From the NCBI RefSeq assembly GCF_004798665.1, contig NZ_CP039292.1:1302001-1366000 (forward strand): 64,000 bases of DNA, in the 5' to 3' direction. This document shows, piece after piece, positions 16,911 through 25,362 of the stretch; the first letter of the stretch is position 1; each line of letters begins with the position of its first letter. This stretch comes from Actinomyces procaprae. Lineage in GTDB: Bacteria; Actinomycetota; Actinomycetes; Actinomycetales; Actinomycetaceae. Position numbers and translations under genes: made by a program. The notes beneath the pieces are model-generated. The model was given only the letters and a program-made list of their open reading frames with translations, did no database searches and was not told the origin of the DNA.

Positions 16911-19900
16911 GTGAGCGTGAGCACCAGGCCCGACGACGATCCTTTCGACAAGCCCGACGACGAGTCCGGTTCCACCGACTCCTCCGAGACCGAGAGCCGG
17001 GACGACCGCGTGCGCGGTGGCTTCTTCCAGGCCGACGACCCGCAGGCGCGGCACGGCCGTGCCGATCATGGCGCGGATGCCGACGGTGATGCAGCGTCGT
17101 CGCCCGACGACCCGGACGGCGCCGAGGACGGTGAGCCGGACGAGCCGGGCGCGTTCGCCGCAGCCTCCTTCGACCCGGCCGCCCTCTTCGGTCTGGGTTC
17201 CGCGCGGCGTCCGGCCGCGGCAGGCGCGGGGCGCCGTCAGCAGCGTCCCGGCGGCGGCGCCGGCTCCGTGCGGCCGCCGGGACGCGGCAGCCGCGGGGGA
17301 GAGCGCGGACGGCCAGGACCACTGGCGCTGACGATCGGCATTCTTGCCCTGCTGGCCGTCGTCGTCGCCTTCCTGTCGCGGACCTGGACGGAGGTGCTGT
17401 GGTTCGATCAGCTCGGCTTCTCCCGGGTGATCTGGACCCAGTGGATCGCGGCCGGCGCCATGTTCCTGATCGGGTTCCTGATCATGTTCGTGGCCGTCTT
17501 CGCGGCCATCCGGCTGGCGTACCGTGCCCGCGAGATCGGGATGCCTCAGGATGAGGCGGGTCGTAACCTCGAGGCCTACCGTTCGGCGGTGGAGCCCATT
17601 CAGCGCCCGCTCACCTGGATCGTGCCCGCCGTGCTGGCGCTGATCAGCTCGGCCTGGGATGTGGCCCCCCGCTGGCGGGAGGTGCTGCTCGCGGTCAACG
17701 CCCAGTCCTTCGGGACGGCGGATCCCCAGTTCGGGCTGGACGTTTCCTTCTACGTGTTCGTGCTGCCGGTGCTGGAGCTGGCGGTGTCCTACCTGACGCG
17801 CGTGGTCGTGTTCGCGGGCATCTGCAGCGTCGTCGTCCACTACCTGTACGGCGGCATCTCTGTTGCTCGCGACCCGCACTTCACGCGGGCTGCGCGCGTT
17901 CACCTGACGGTCTTCCTGGCCCTGTTCGCCCTGCTGCGGGGAGGTTCGTACTGGCTGGGGCGGTATGCCTCGCTGTACGCGTCGAACACCCGGTTCGACG
18001 GCGCCGGCTACACCGATGTCAACGCCTCCCTGCCTGCCAGCGCGATCCTGGCCGCGATCAGCGTGGTGGTGGCGGCACTGTTCCTCTTCTCCATCCGCTC
18101 CAGTTCCTGGCGGCTGCCCATCACCGGTGTTGCCGTCATGATCGTGTCCGCGCTGCTGATCGGCACCGCCTACCCGGCGGTGATACAGAACTTCGTGGTC
18201 AACCCCAACGCCCAGCGTGAGGAGGCGCCGTACATCGACCGCAATATCAAGGCCACGCTGACCGCCTACGGCCTGGATGATGTCGAGATCACCGACTATG
18301 ACGCCAAGACGACGGCGGAGGCCGGCCAGCTGCTGGAGGATGCCGAGTCCACCACCTCCATCCGCCTGCTGGACCCGAACCTGGTCTCCCCGACCTTCCG
18401 CCAGCTGCAGCAGAACAAGCAGTACTACTCCTTCGCCTCGTCGCTGAACGTGGACCGCTACAACATCGACGGGGCCAGCCGGGACACGGTCATCGCCGTG
18501 CGCGAGCTCAACTTCGACGGTCTTGATGCGGGTCAGCGCACCTGGATCAACGAGCACACCGTGTACACGCACGGCTACGGCGTGGTGACGGCCTATGGCA
18601 ACACCGTCGCCTCCGGGGGCTACCCCTCCTTCTGGGAGGGTGGGATCCCGTCCGTCGGCGACCTGGGGGAGTACGAGCCGCGCATCTACTTCGGCCAGGC
18701 CTCGCCGTCGTACTCCATTGTGGGCGGTGACGACGGCGGCAGCCCCCGCGAGCTCGACTACCCCGACGACTCCGCCCCCTCCGGCCAGGTGAACACCACG
18801 TTCACCGGGAACGGCGGGCCGGACGTGTCCAACCCCTGGAACCGGCTGCTGTACGCCGTGCGCTTCCAGGAGATGAACATCCTGTTCTCCCAGGAGGTGC
18901 GCAGCGGGTCGCAGATCCTGTACAACCGCAACCCCGCGGACCGCGTGGCTCAGGTGGCGCCGTGGCTGACCCTGGACGGCAGCCCCTACCCGGCGGTCGT
19001 GGATGATGACGACGACGCCTCCACCCCGAAGCGGGTTGTGTGGATCCTCGACGGCTACACCACCACGAACAATTACCCGTACTCCCAGCACGAGTCCCTT
19101 GAGGACACGATGAGTGACGCCACCTCCGGCTCTGCGCTGTTGGGCGCCCCGGAGGAGTCCAATTACGTGCGCAACTCGGTCAAGGCCGTGGTAGACGCCT
19201 ACGACGGCTCCGTGACCCTGTACGAGTGGGATGAGGACGATCCGATCCTGGCGGCCTGGAAGGCCGTGTTCCCGGGGTCGGTCACTCCGATGAGTGAGAT
19301 GAGTGCCGACCTGATGGCGCACATGCGCTACCCGGAGGACCTGTTCAAGGTGCAGCGCACCGTGCTGGCGAACTACCACGTCACCGACCCGGAGGACTTC
19401 TACTCCGGCGGGGACTTCTGGAAGGTGCCAGACGACCCGACCAAGTCGGGCGACGAGGCGCAGGCCCCCTACTATCTGACGTTGAAGATGCCCGACCAGG
19501 ACGAGGCGACCTTCTCCCTGTCCAGCGTCTACATCATCGGCGGTAACACCGACCGCAACGTGCTCACCGGCTTCCTGGCCGTGGACTCGGAGACGGCCGG
19601 GGGTGAGAACGGCGGGCGTAACCCCGACTACGGCAAGCTGCGGCTGCTGGAGCTGCCCCGCTCCTCGAATGTATCCGGCCCCGGGCAGGTGCAGAACAAC
19701 TTCAACTCCAACGCCACCGTCTCGCAGGTGCTGAACCTGCTCTCGCAGCAGGGCTCGGAGGTGATTCGCGGCAACCTGCTGACCCTGCCGGTGGGTGGCG
19801 GACTGTTGTACGTCCAGCCGGTCTACGTGCAGGCCTCCTCGGGTACGCAGTACCCGCTGCTGCGGGAGGTGCTGGTCTCCTTCGGTGACAAGGTCGGCTT

Positions 19901-20306
19901 CGCCGACACGCTTTCGGAGGCGCTGGACCAGGTCTTCGGCGGTGACTCGGGCGCCACGACGGGCGAGGAGGCCGTCGACGGCGATGCCGCGGCGGCTAAC
20001 GACACCTCGTCCGAAGCGGAGGAGGGCGCTGACCAGACGGCGCCCACGGCCGCAGCCACACCGGAGGCGACGGCCGATGCCACGCCGCAGGCGAGCGCCA
20101 CGCCCACCCCGGGTACGGCCACTGGTTCCGGTGACCCGTCCGCCGACCTGTCCGCGGCACTGTCGGATGCGCAGACCGCCATGAACGATGCGAGCAAGGC
20201 GATGCAGGATGGCGACTGGTCTGCCTACGGCGAGGCTCAGGACCGCCTGACCGAGGCCCTGAACCGGGCGGTCGCCGCCCAGCAGCAGCTCGACTCCCAG
20301 GGGTGA
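16911..20306 (+). CDS. UPF0182 family large membrane protein
   Basis: An 1131-residue protein of family UPF0182 (Rv3193c type). A charged, Asp/Pro-rich N-terminal tail (about 1-130) is followed by seven hydrophobic helices (about 140-430) and a large extracytoplasmic domain with the family stretches YIDRNIKATLTAYGLD, SFASSLNVDRYNIDG and PEDLFKVQRTVLANYHV. The C-terminal region has a low-complexity Ala/Thr/Pro linker and a helical end. Starts at GTG 16911 or GTG 16917 are both possible. The biochemical role of the family is unknown; envelope function is inferred from topology. Confidence 0.9.
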   Translation: MSVSTRPDDDPFDKPDDESGSTDSSETESRDDRVRGGFFQADDPQARHGRADHGADADGDAASSPDDPDGAEDGEPDEPGAFAAASFDPAALFGLGSARRPAAAGAGRRQQRPGGGAGSVRPPGRGSRGGERGRPGPLALTIGILALLAVVVAFLSRTWTEVLWFDQLGFSRVIWTQWIAAGAMFLIGFLIMFVAVFAAIRLAYRAREIGMPQDEAGRNLEAYRSAVEPIQRPLTWIVPAVLALISSAWDVAPRWREVLLAVNAQSFGTADPQFGLDVSFYVFVLPVLELAVSYLTRVVVFAGICSVVVHYLYGGISVARDPHFTRAARVHLTVFLALFALLRGGSYWLGRYASLYASNTRFDGAGYTDVNASLPASAILAAISVVVAALFLFSIRSSSWRLPITGVAVMIVSALLIGTAYPAVIQNFVVNPNAQREEAPYIDRNIKATLTAYGLDDVEITDYDAKTTAEAGQLLEDAESTTSIRLLDPNLVSPTFRQLQQNKQYYSFASSLNVDRYNIDGASRDTVIAVRELNFDGLDAGQRTWINEHTVYTHGYGVVTAYGNTVASGGYPSFWEGGIPSVGDLGEYEPRIYFGQASPSYSIVGGDDGGSPRELDYPDDSAPSGQVNTTFTGNGGPDVSNPWNRLLYAVRFQEMNILFSQEVRSGSQILYNRNPADRVAQVAPWLTLDGSPYPAVVDDDDDASTPKRVVWILDGYTTTNNYPYSQHESLEDTMSDATSGSALLGAPEESNYVRNSVKAVVDAYDGSVTLYEWDEDDPILAAWKAVFPGSVTPMSEMSADLMAHMRYPEDLFKVQRTVLANYHVTDPEDFYSGGDFWKVPDDPTKSGDEAQAPYYLTLKMPDQDEATFSLSSVYIIGGNTDRNVLTGFLAVDSETAGGENGGRNPDYGKLRLLELPRSSNVSGPGQVQNNFNSNATVSQVLNLLSQQGSEVIRGNLLTLPVGGGLLYVQPVYVQASSGTQYPLLREVLVSFGDKVGFADTLSEALDQVFGGDSGATTGEEAVDGDAAAANDTSSEAEEGADQTAPTAAATPEATADATPQASATPTPGTATGSGDPSADLSAALSDAQTAMNDASKAMQDGDWSAYGEAQDRLTEALNRAVAAQQQLDSQG

Positions 20307-20402
20307 CTTGGGTGAATGCGTAGCGGAAGCGTTGTGGTGAGCAAGGGCACGTCGCCATGGTTTGCGGTCCAGTGGGGCGGCGGACTAAAGTTGCAGCCAC
20401 GA

Positions 20403-20479
20403 CGCGGGGTGGAGCAGTTCGGTAGCTCGCCGGGCTCATAACCCGGAGGTCGCAGGTTCGAATCCTGCCCCCGCTACCA
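20403..20479 (+). tRNA. Initiator tRNA-fMet (CAU)
   Basis: A 77-nt cloverleaf with encoded CCA. The anticodon loop is CUCAUAA. Two initiator features are visible: position 1 is C opposite U72 (unpaired), and the anticodon stem ends in three G-C pairs (GGG/CCC). Confidence 0.95.
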
Positions 20480-20485
20480 CTCCGG

Positions 20486-20517
20486 AGGCCTCGGCACCAG
20501 CAGGTGCCGGGGCCTTC
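20486..20517 (+). terminator. Terminator of the initiator tRNA
   Basis: AGGCCTCGGCACC pairs with GGTGCCGGGGCCT around a 4-base loop (one G-U), followed by TTCTGCTG. It begins seven bases after the tRNA CCA end. Confidence 0.7.
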
Positions 20518-20562
20518 TGCTGCAGCCGGGAGGAGGCGTGCGGCGCGAACGGGGGTTGTGGG

Positions 20563-20608
20563 CGTGAACGTGTCGCTTATGACCAGGGTCTTACGCGACA
20601 CGTTCACG
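20563..20608. promoter_or_regulatory. Long palindrome upstream of the nucleobase permease
   Basis: Perfect 14-bp arms, CGTGAACGTGTCGC and GCGACACGTTCACG, flank 18 bases that contain an inner GACC-AG-GGTC palindrome. It ends 23 bases before a candidate -10 (TAGATT), in the place expected for an operator; an RNA hairpin is the alternative. Confidence 0.6.
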
Positions 20609-20631
20609 TCGATTACCCATACCTGCTGCGG

Positions 20632-20637
20632 TAGATT
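20632..20637 (+). promoter_or_regulatory. -10 box TAGATT, leaderless permease promoter
   Basis: TAGATT ends seven bases before the permease ATG with no ribosome site between. No convincing -35 was found; the palindrome occupies that region. Confidence 0.5.
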
Positions 20638-20644
20638 GAATGTC

Positions 20645-22132
20645 ATGACAGACGCTCCTGCTACCGTGCTCGATCCCCAGCCCACCGCTGCTGCCGACTC
20701 AGCCAGTTCCCGGATTGAGAACGCGGGGCTGGACGTCATTGCCGAGTCCGAGCGCAAGGGCCGCCCCCGCGACCTGTTCATGCCCTGGTTCGCCGCCAAC
20801 GTCTCGGTGCTGGGCCTGTCCTGGGGTGCCTGGGTGCTCGGCTTCGGCCTGTCCTTTGCACAGGCCCTCGTCGCCGGCGTCGTCGGGGTGATCGTCTCCT
20901 TCCTGCTGTGCGGCTTCATCGCCGTGCTCGGCAAGCGCGGCAGCGCCCCCACCCTGGCCCTGTCCCGCGCCGCCTTCGGCTACCACGGCAACCGCCTGTC
21001 CGCCGCCATCTCCTGGATGCTCACAGTCGGCTGGGAGACGGTGCTGTGCGTCTCCGCGTCTCTCGCCTCCGCCACGGTGCTGCAGGCCCTGGGCTGGCAC
21101 AACGAGCTCGGCGCCCAGATCGTCGGCTTCCTGCTGACCGTGGGACTCGCCGCCAGTGCCGGCATCCTCGGCTTCGACACCATCATGCGGGTGCAGACAT
21201 GGATCACCTGGGCCACGGGCATACTCACCGTCATCTACCTGATTCTGGTCTCCCCGCAGATCGACTTCGGGGCGCTTGCCGCGCTGCCCGCAGGCTCGGC
21301 CGCGGCCTTCATCGGCGCCCTGGTCATGGTCGCCACCGGCTTCGGCCTGGGCTGGGTCAATGCCGCCGCCGACTACTCCCGCTACCTGCCGCGCCGCGCC
21401 TCCACCGGCGGCGTGATCGCGTGGACCACCATCGGCTCATCGCTGCCAGTCGTCGTCCTCGTCATCGCCGGCATCATGCTGGTCGGCTCCGACCCCGAGC
21501 TCGGCACCGCCATTGACGCCGACCCCATCGGTGCCCTGACCACCATCCTGCCCACCTGGTTCCTAATCCCCTTCGCCGTAGTGGCGATCCTGGGGCTCGC
21601 CGGCGGCATCATCATGGACCTGTACTCCTCCGGGTTGTCACTGCTCGCCACCGGCCTGCCCGTGAAGCGTCACGTGGCCACCGCTATCGACGCGACCATC
21701 ATGACCTTGGGGACGATCGCCGTCATCTTCGGCGCGCAGGACTTCCTGGGCCCCTTCCAGGGTTTCCTGACGACTCTGGGGGTGGTGATCGCGGCATGGG
21801 CGGGCGTCATGCTCGCCGAGGTGTGCCTGCGCCGCCGCGACTATGACGAGGCCGCCCTGTTCACCCCCGACGGCGTCTACGGCTCGGTCAACCTGGAGGC
21901 GATCGCCCTGGTCATCCTCGGGGCCGGCGTCGGCTGGGGCCTGGTCGTCAACTCCGCCGCCTCCTGGTTGAGCTGGCAGGGCTATCTGCTGGGCCCGCTG
22001 GGCGGCCGCGACGGCGCCTGGGCGGGCGCGAACCTGGGCGTCCTGGCGGCGCTGCTGATCGGCTTGAGCGGCCACCTGCTGCTCGGGCGGCGGCGCGTGC
22101 ACGCCCAGGAGCAGGGGGAGGGGCGCGCATGA
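20645..22132 (+). CDS. NCS1-family cytosine/purine permease
   Basis: A 495-residue transporter of the nucleobase:cation symporter-1 family (CodB-like) with about 12 hydrophobic helices. Visible family stretches are RPRDLFMPWFAANVSVLGLSWG before helix 1, SRAAFGYHGNRL after helix 2, and ATGFGLGWVNAAADYSRYLPR. It imports a purine, cytosine or related compound by cation symport. It overlaps the purine nucleoside phosphorylase gene by ATGA, so uptake and phosphorolysis are coupled, suggesting a purine substrate. ATG 20645 fits the leaderless promoter; in-frame codons upstream cross the palindrome and are unlikely to be translated. Confidence 0.87.
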   Translation: MTDAPATVLDPQPTAAADSASSRIENAGLDVIAESERKGRPRDLFMPWFAANVSVLGLSWGAWVLGFGLSFAQALVAGVVGVIVSFLLCGFIAVLGKRGSAPTLALSRAAFGYHGNRLSAAISWMLTVGWETVLCVSASLASATVLQALGWHNELGAQIVGFLLTVGLAASAGILGFDTIMRVQTWITWATGILTVIYLILVSPQIDFGALAALPAGSAAAFIGALVMVATGFGLGWVNAAADYSRYLPRRASTGGVIAWTTIGSSLPVVVLVIAGIMLVGSDPELGTAIDADPIGALTTILPTWFLIPFAVVAILGLAGGIIMDLYSSGLSLLATGLPVKRHVATAIDATIMTLGTIAVIFGAQDFLGPFQGFLTTLGVVIAAWAGVMLAEVCLRRRDYDEAALFTPDGVYGSVNLEAIALVILGAGVGWGLVVNSAASWLSWQGYLLGPLGGRDGAWAGANLGVLAALLIGLSGHLLLGRRRVHAQEQGEGRA

Positions 22133-23043
22133 GCTTCAACGGTTCCCTCCCGCAGTCGGCGTCGGGGCCCGACGGCGTTCCCAGCGCGCTGCTGGCCTCC
22201 CTCACCGAGTCCGGGGGCGGGGACGGTCCCGGCCCCGCCGTGGAGGCCGCCCACCAGATCGCCCGGCGCACCGGCGCCGCACACCATGATGCGTTGGTCG
22301 TGCTCGGCTCGGGCGCCGACACCGCCCTCGACGGCTGGGGCCCGCCGACGGCGTCGCTGCCGCTTTCCGACCTGCCCGGCGTCATCGGCCCCATTGCACC
22401 CGGGCATGTCGACCGGCTCGACTCCTACGAGTGGCGCCCGTCCTCCGGCGTCGATGAGGCCACAAGCCCGACGACGACGCCCCGCGGCCTGCGCGTGCTG
22501 GTCGCCCACGGCCGCACCCACCTGTATGAGGGGCGCGGGCCCGGCGCCGTCGTTGCCCTGGCTCGCGCCGCCGCCGCCACGGGCGTGCGCGCCGCCGTCC
22601 TGGTCAATGCCAACGGCTGCCTGCGGGACTGGAGGATAGGGGAGGTCATGACGATCACCGACCACCTCAACCTCTCCGGGGCCTCGCCCTTCAACGGCAC
22701 CGTGTTCGTCGACCAGCGAGACCTGTGGGATCCGCAGCTGACCGCCATTGTGCGCAGGCACACCCAGCGTGCCGGCGTCTACGCGATGGTGCGCGGATCG
22801 GAGTACCAGACGCCGGCAGAATCCCGGATGCTGGCCGCGCTGGGGGCCGACTGCGTGGGCATGTCCACCGTCCTGGAGGCGATCGCCCTGCACCAGCTGG
22901 GCGTGCGCGTGACCGGGATGAGCGTCGTGTCCGACCTGTCCTTCGCGGCTGCTCCTACCGACCCGGAGGAGGTCGTGCGCCTGGTGGCCTCCGCCCACCT
23001 TACGCTCGCCACGGGCATCGAGGCGTTACTGGCTGCCCTTTAG
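22129..23043 (+). CDS. Purine nucleoside phosphorylase
   Basis: A 304-residue PNP of the trimeric type that converts purine nucleosides and phosphate to base and ribose-1-phosphate. Landmarks are VVLGSGAD near the N-terminus, VAHGRTHLYEG (phosphate and ribose contacts), VNANGCLRDWRIGEVMTITDHLNL, SEYQTPAESRML and the VGMSTVLEAIALHQLGVRVTGMSVVSD base-site region. The start overlaps the permease stop by four bases and has GGGGGAGG upstream inside the permease gene. A hairpin follows 12 bases after the stop. Together with the permease it forms a small purine salvage operon. Confidence 0.9.
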   Translation: MSFNGSLPQSASGPDGVPSALLASLTESGGGDGPGPAVEAAHQIARRTGAAHHDALVVLGSGADTALDGWGPPTASLPLSDLPGVIGPIAPGHVDRLDSYEWRPSSGVDEATSPTTTPRGLRVLVAHGRTHLYEGRGPGAVVALARAAAATGVRAAVLVNANGCLRDWRIGEVMTITDHLNLSGASPFNGTVFVDQRDLWDPQLTAIVRRHTQRAGVYAMVRGSEYQTPAESRMLAALGADCVGMSTVLEAIALHQLGVRVTGMSVVSDLSFAAAPTDPEEVVRLVASAHLTLATGIEALLAAL

Positions 23044-23055
23044 AGCCGTGGGCGG

Positions 23056-23112
23056 GGTGCGCCCCGGCCCCGGGCGGGGGAGTGTCGCCTCCGTCCGCGT
23101 CCGGGGCGCACC
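23056..23112 (+). terminator. Candidate terminator after the PNP gene
   Basis: GGTGCGCCCCGG and CCGGGGCGCACC are perfect 12-bp arms separated by a GC-rich 33-base segment. The large loop makes this less certain than the other hairpins. Confidence 0.45.
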
Positions 23113-23183
23113 GCTGTGCAACTCGCAGCCTGCAAGTGCGGACATAGGACGCCCGTCCCCGCCCGCACGCGGCCGCATCCGGC

Positions 23184-23189
23184 TAGCCT
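23184..23189 (+). promoter_or_regulatory. -10 box TAGCCT, leaderless fumC promoter
   Basis: TAGCCT ends six bases before the fumC ATG, with no ribosome site. Confidence 0.55.
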
Positions 23190-23195
23190 TGGACC

Positions 23196-24623
23196 ATGGC
23201 ACCTGAGAATTCCACCGGCGCGACGACGCGCACCGAATCAGACTCCATGGGCACCGTCGAGGTCGCCTCGGACCGTTACTGGGGCGCCCAGACCGAACGC
23301 TCCCTGCACAACTTCAACATCGGCCGCGAGACCTTCGTGCTCACGCGCCCGCTCATCCGGGCCCTGGGCGTACTCAAGAAGTCCGCCGCCCTGGCCAACG
23401 CCGAACTGGGCGAGCTTCCCGCCGACATTGCCGAGCTGATCGCCAAGGCCGGTGACGAGGTCATCTCCGGCGAGCTCGACTCCCACTTCCCGCTCGTGGT
23501 CTTCCAGACCGGTTCGGGCACCCAGTCCAACATGAACGCCAACGAGGTCATCTCCAACCGCGCCATTGAGCTGGCCGGCGGCCAGATGGGCTCCAAGACC
23601 CCCGTGCACCCCAATGACCACGTCAACCGCGGCCAGTCCTCCAACGACACCTTCCCCACGGCCATGCACATCGCCGTGGTCTCCGAGCTGGCGGCCATGT
23701 ACCCGCGTGTGCAGCAGCTGCGCGACACCCTGGACGCCAAGGCCAAGGAGTTCGACGACGTCGTCATGGTTGGCCGCACCCACCTGCAGGACGCCACCCC
23801 GATCCGCCTGGGCCAGGTCATCTCCGGCTGGGTCGCCCAGATCGACTTCGCCCTGGACGGCATCCGCTACGCCGACTCCCGTGCCCGCGAGCTCGCCATT
23901 GGCGGAACCGCCGTCGGCACGGGCCTGAACGCACACCCGAAGTTCGGCGAGCTGACCGCGCAGAAGATCAGCGAGGAGACCGGCATCGACTTCAAGCAGG
24001 CCGACAACCTCTTCGCCGCCCTCGGCGCCCACGACGCCCTGGTGCTGGTCTCCGGTGCCCTGCGCGTACTGGCCGATGCGCTGATGAAGATCGCCAACGA
24101 TGTGCGCTGGTACGCCTCCGGCCCCCGCAACGGCATCGGCGAGCTGATCATCCCCGAGAATGAGCCCGGCTCCTCCATCATGCCCGGCAAGGTCAACCCC
24201 ACGCAGTGTGAGGCCATGACCATGGTCGCCACCAAGGTATTCGGCAACGACGCCACCGTGGGCTTCGCCGGCAGCCAGGGCAACTTCCAGCTGAACGTGT
24301 TCAAGCCGGTCATGGCATGGTGCGTGCTTGAGTCCATCCAGCTGCTGGGCGACACCTGCGTCTCCTTCGATGAGAACTGCGCCTACGGCATTGAGCCGAA
24401 CCGGGAGAAGATTCAGGCCAACCTGGACTCCAACCTCATGCAGGTCACCGCGCTCAACCGCCACATCGGCTATGACAAGGCGTCCAAGATCGCCAAGAAC
24501 GCGCACAAGAAGGGCCTGTCCCTGCGGGAGTCCGCCCTCGAGCTGGGCTTCGTCACCGAGGCGGAGTTCGACGCCTGGGTGGTCCCGGCCGACATGACCC
24601 ACCCGTCTGCCGCGGACGAGTGA
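23196..24623 (+). CDS. fumC: Class II fumarate hydratase
   Basis: This TCA-cycle enzyme interconverts fumarate and malate. The 475-residue protein is a typical class II fumarase: [15 protein letters not shown] (about 105-118), [10 protein letters not shown] with the catalytic histidine H196, and the [11 protein letters not shown] signature loop (325-335). The length matches the iron-independent class. It stands alone as a transcription unit with its own leaderless promoter and a 12-bp terminator hairpin. Malic enzyme elsewhere in the window uses its product. Confidence 0.96.
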   Translation: MAPENSTGATTRTESDSMGTVEVASDRYWGAQTERSLHNFNIGRETFVLTRPLIRALGVLKKSAALANAELGELPADIAELIAKAGDEVISGELDSHFPLVVFQTGSGTQSNMNANEVISNRAIELAGGQMGSKTPVHPNDHVNRGQSSNDTFPTAMHIAVVSELAAMYPRVQQLRDTLDAKAKEFDDVVMVGRTHLQDATPIRLGQVISGWVAQIDFALDGIRYADSRARELAIGGTAVGTGLNAHPKFGELTAQKISEETGIDFKQADNLFAALGAHDALVLVSGALRVLADALMKIANDVRWYASGPRNGIGELIIPENEPGSSIMPGKVNPTQCEAMTMVATKVFGNDATVGFAGSQGNFQLNVFKPVMAWCVLESIQLLGDTCVSFDENCAYGIEPNREKIQANLDSNLMQVTALNRHIGYDKASKIAKNAHKKGLSLRESALELGFVTEAEFDAWVVPADMTHPSAADE

Positions 24624-24671
24624 TCCGGGCGGCTCTGCGCACAGCACGGAGTCGGTTGTTTAGGTAGACAT

Positions 24672-24706
24672 CGTCCCCGGCGGTCCCGCGTGGTCCGCCG
24701 GGGACG
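24672..24706 (+). terminator. fumC terminator
   Basis: CGTCCCCGGCGG and CCGCCGGGGACG pair perfectly over 12 bp around an 11-base loop, 48 bases after the fumC stop. Confidence 0.75.
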
Positions 24707-24864
24707 AATCGTCTGGCAAACCAGTGACGGCTACTACAAGGCGGCTTCGCTCGATCCCGAGGGCAAGCGGGTGGAGATTGTGGTCGGTAGTTGGGCCCGG
24801 TTGTGTGAGTGCTTGGGTGGCGGGGCGCGCTTGGGTGTCTGTGTGTGGCCGTTGAGCCTGCCGG

Positions 24865-25050
24865 TTGGACCGCTGTGCCCCCGTTGGACCCCTGTGCCCC
24901 CGTTGGACCGCCGTAGCCGCCGTTTACAACGGTCCAACGGGGCGTGAGCGGTCCATCGGGGCGTGAGCGGTCCATCGGGGCGTGAGCGGTCCAACCAGGG
25001 GCGGGAGCGGTCCAACCAGGGGCGGGAGCGGTCCAACCAGGGGCGGGAGC
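24865..25050. repeat. Family B mirrored box array, locus 3 (expanded)
   Basis: TTGGACC boxes start at 24865, 24884 and 24903. GGTCCAW boxes start at 24931, 24950, 24969 and 24988 (period 19), then 25009 and 25030 (period 21). The centre step is again 28. The right arm has six boxes instead of three, as if units had been duplicated. Confidence 0.87.
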
Positions 25051-25362
25051 GTGCACCCGAAGGCGCGAATGTGGTCCCGAAGTTGCGAGCGTGCTCCCGG
25101 GGGTGGCTCCGCGTCCTCCACGGGCACACGCAGCCCACTCAAACTACGGGCCCCGTAGCCACCAGCAGCGACCAACTCACCAGCCGCTATCAGACCACCA
25201 CCGACATCGCCGGCACCGCCCCACCAGCACAAACGACTTGCGCGGCACGACCTAGGCGACGAGCTGCGCGGCGGCGGGAGGCCTGAGGCCCGCGTCTGAA
25301 GTCTGCAATCGCGGATCCCGGCGCATTCGCGCCTCAGCGGCCGGCCGTGGCAGGCTTCGGCC

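Larger units (their letters stand above)
24624..25362. other. 0.7 kb repeat-rich gap without genes
   Basis: Apart from the fumC terminator, this stretch holds the longest family B array and its flanks. Bases about 24795-25245 match, inverted, the element at about 1142-1500: the flank beginning GGCAGGCTCAACGGCC lies on one side and AGTCGTTTGTGCTGG on the other. Open frames here merely translate the array (RSRPWLD repeated) and are not genes. Confidence 0.7.

Noticed and set aside
16875..19379. 834-residue open frame antisense to the UPF0182 gene
   Set aside because: Same reason: antisense shadow of a well-supported gene, with a low-complexity His/Gly/Arg-rich translation.
1315..25050. Family B arrays as CRISPR
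   Set aside because: Boxes are 7 bp with 12-bp gaps, the arm is mirrored at the centre, there are no unique 30-bp spacers and no cas genes.
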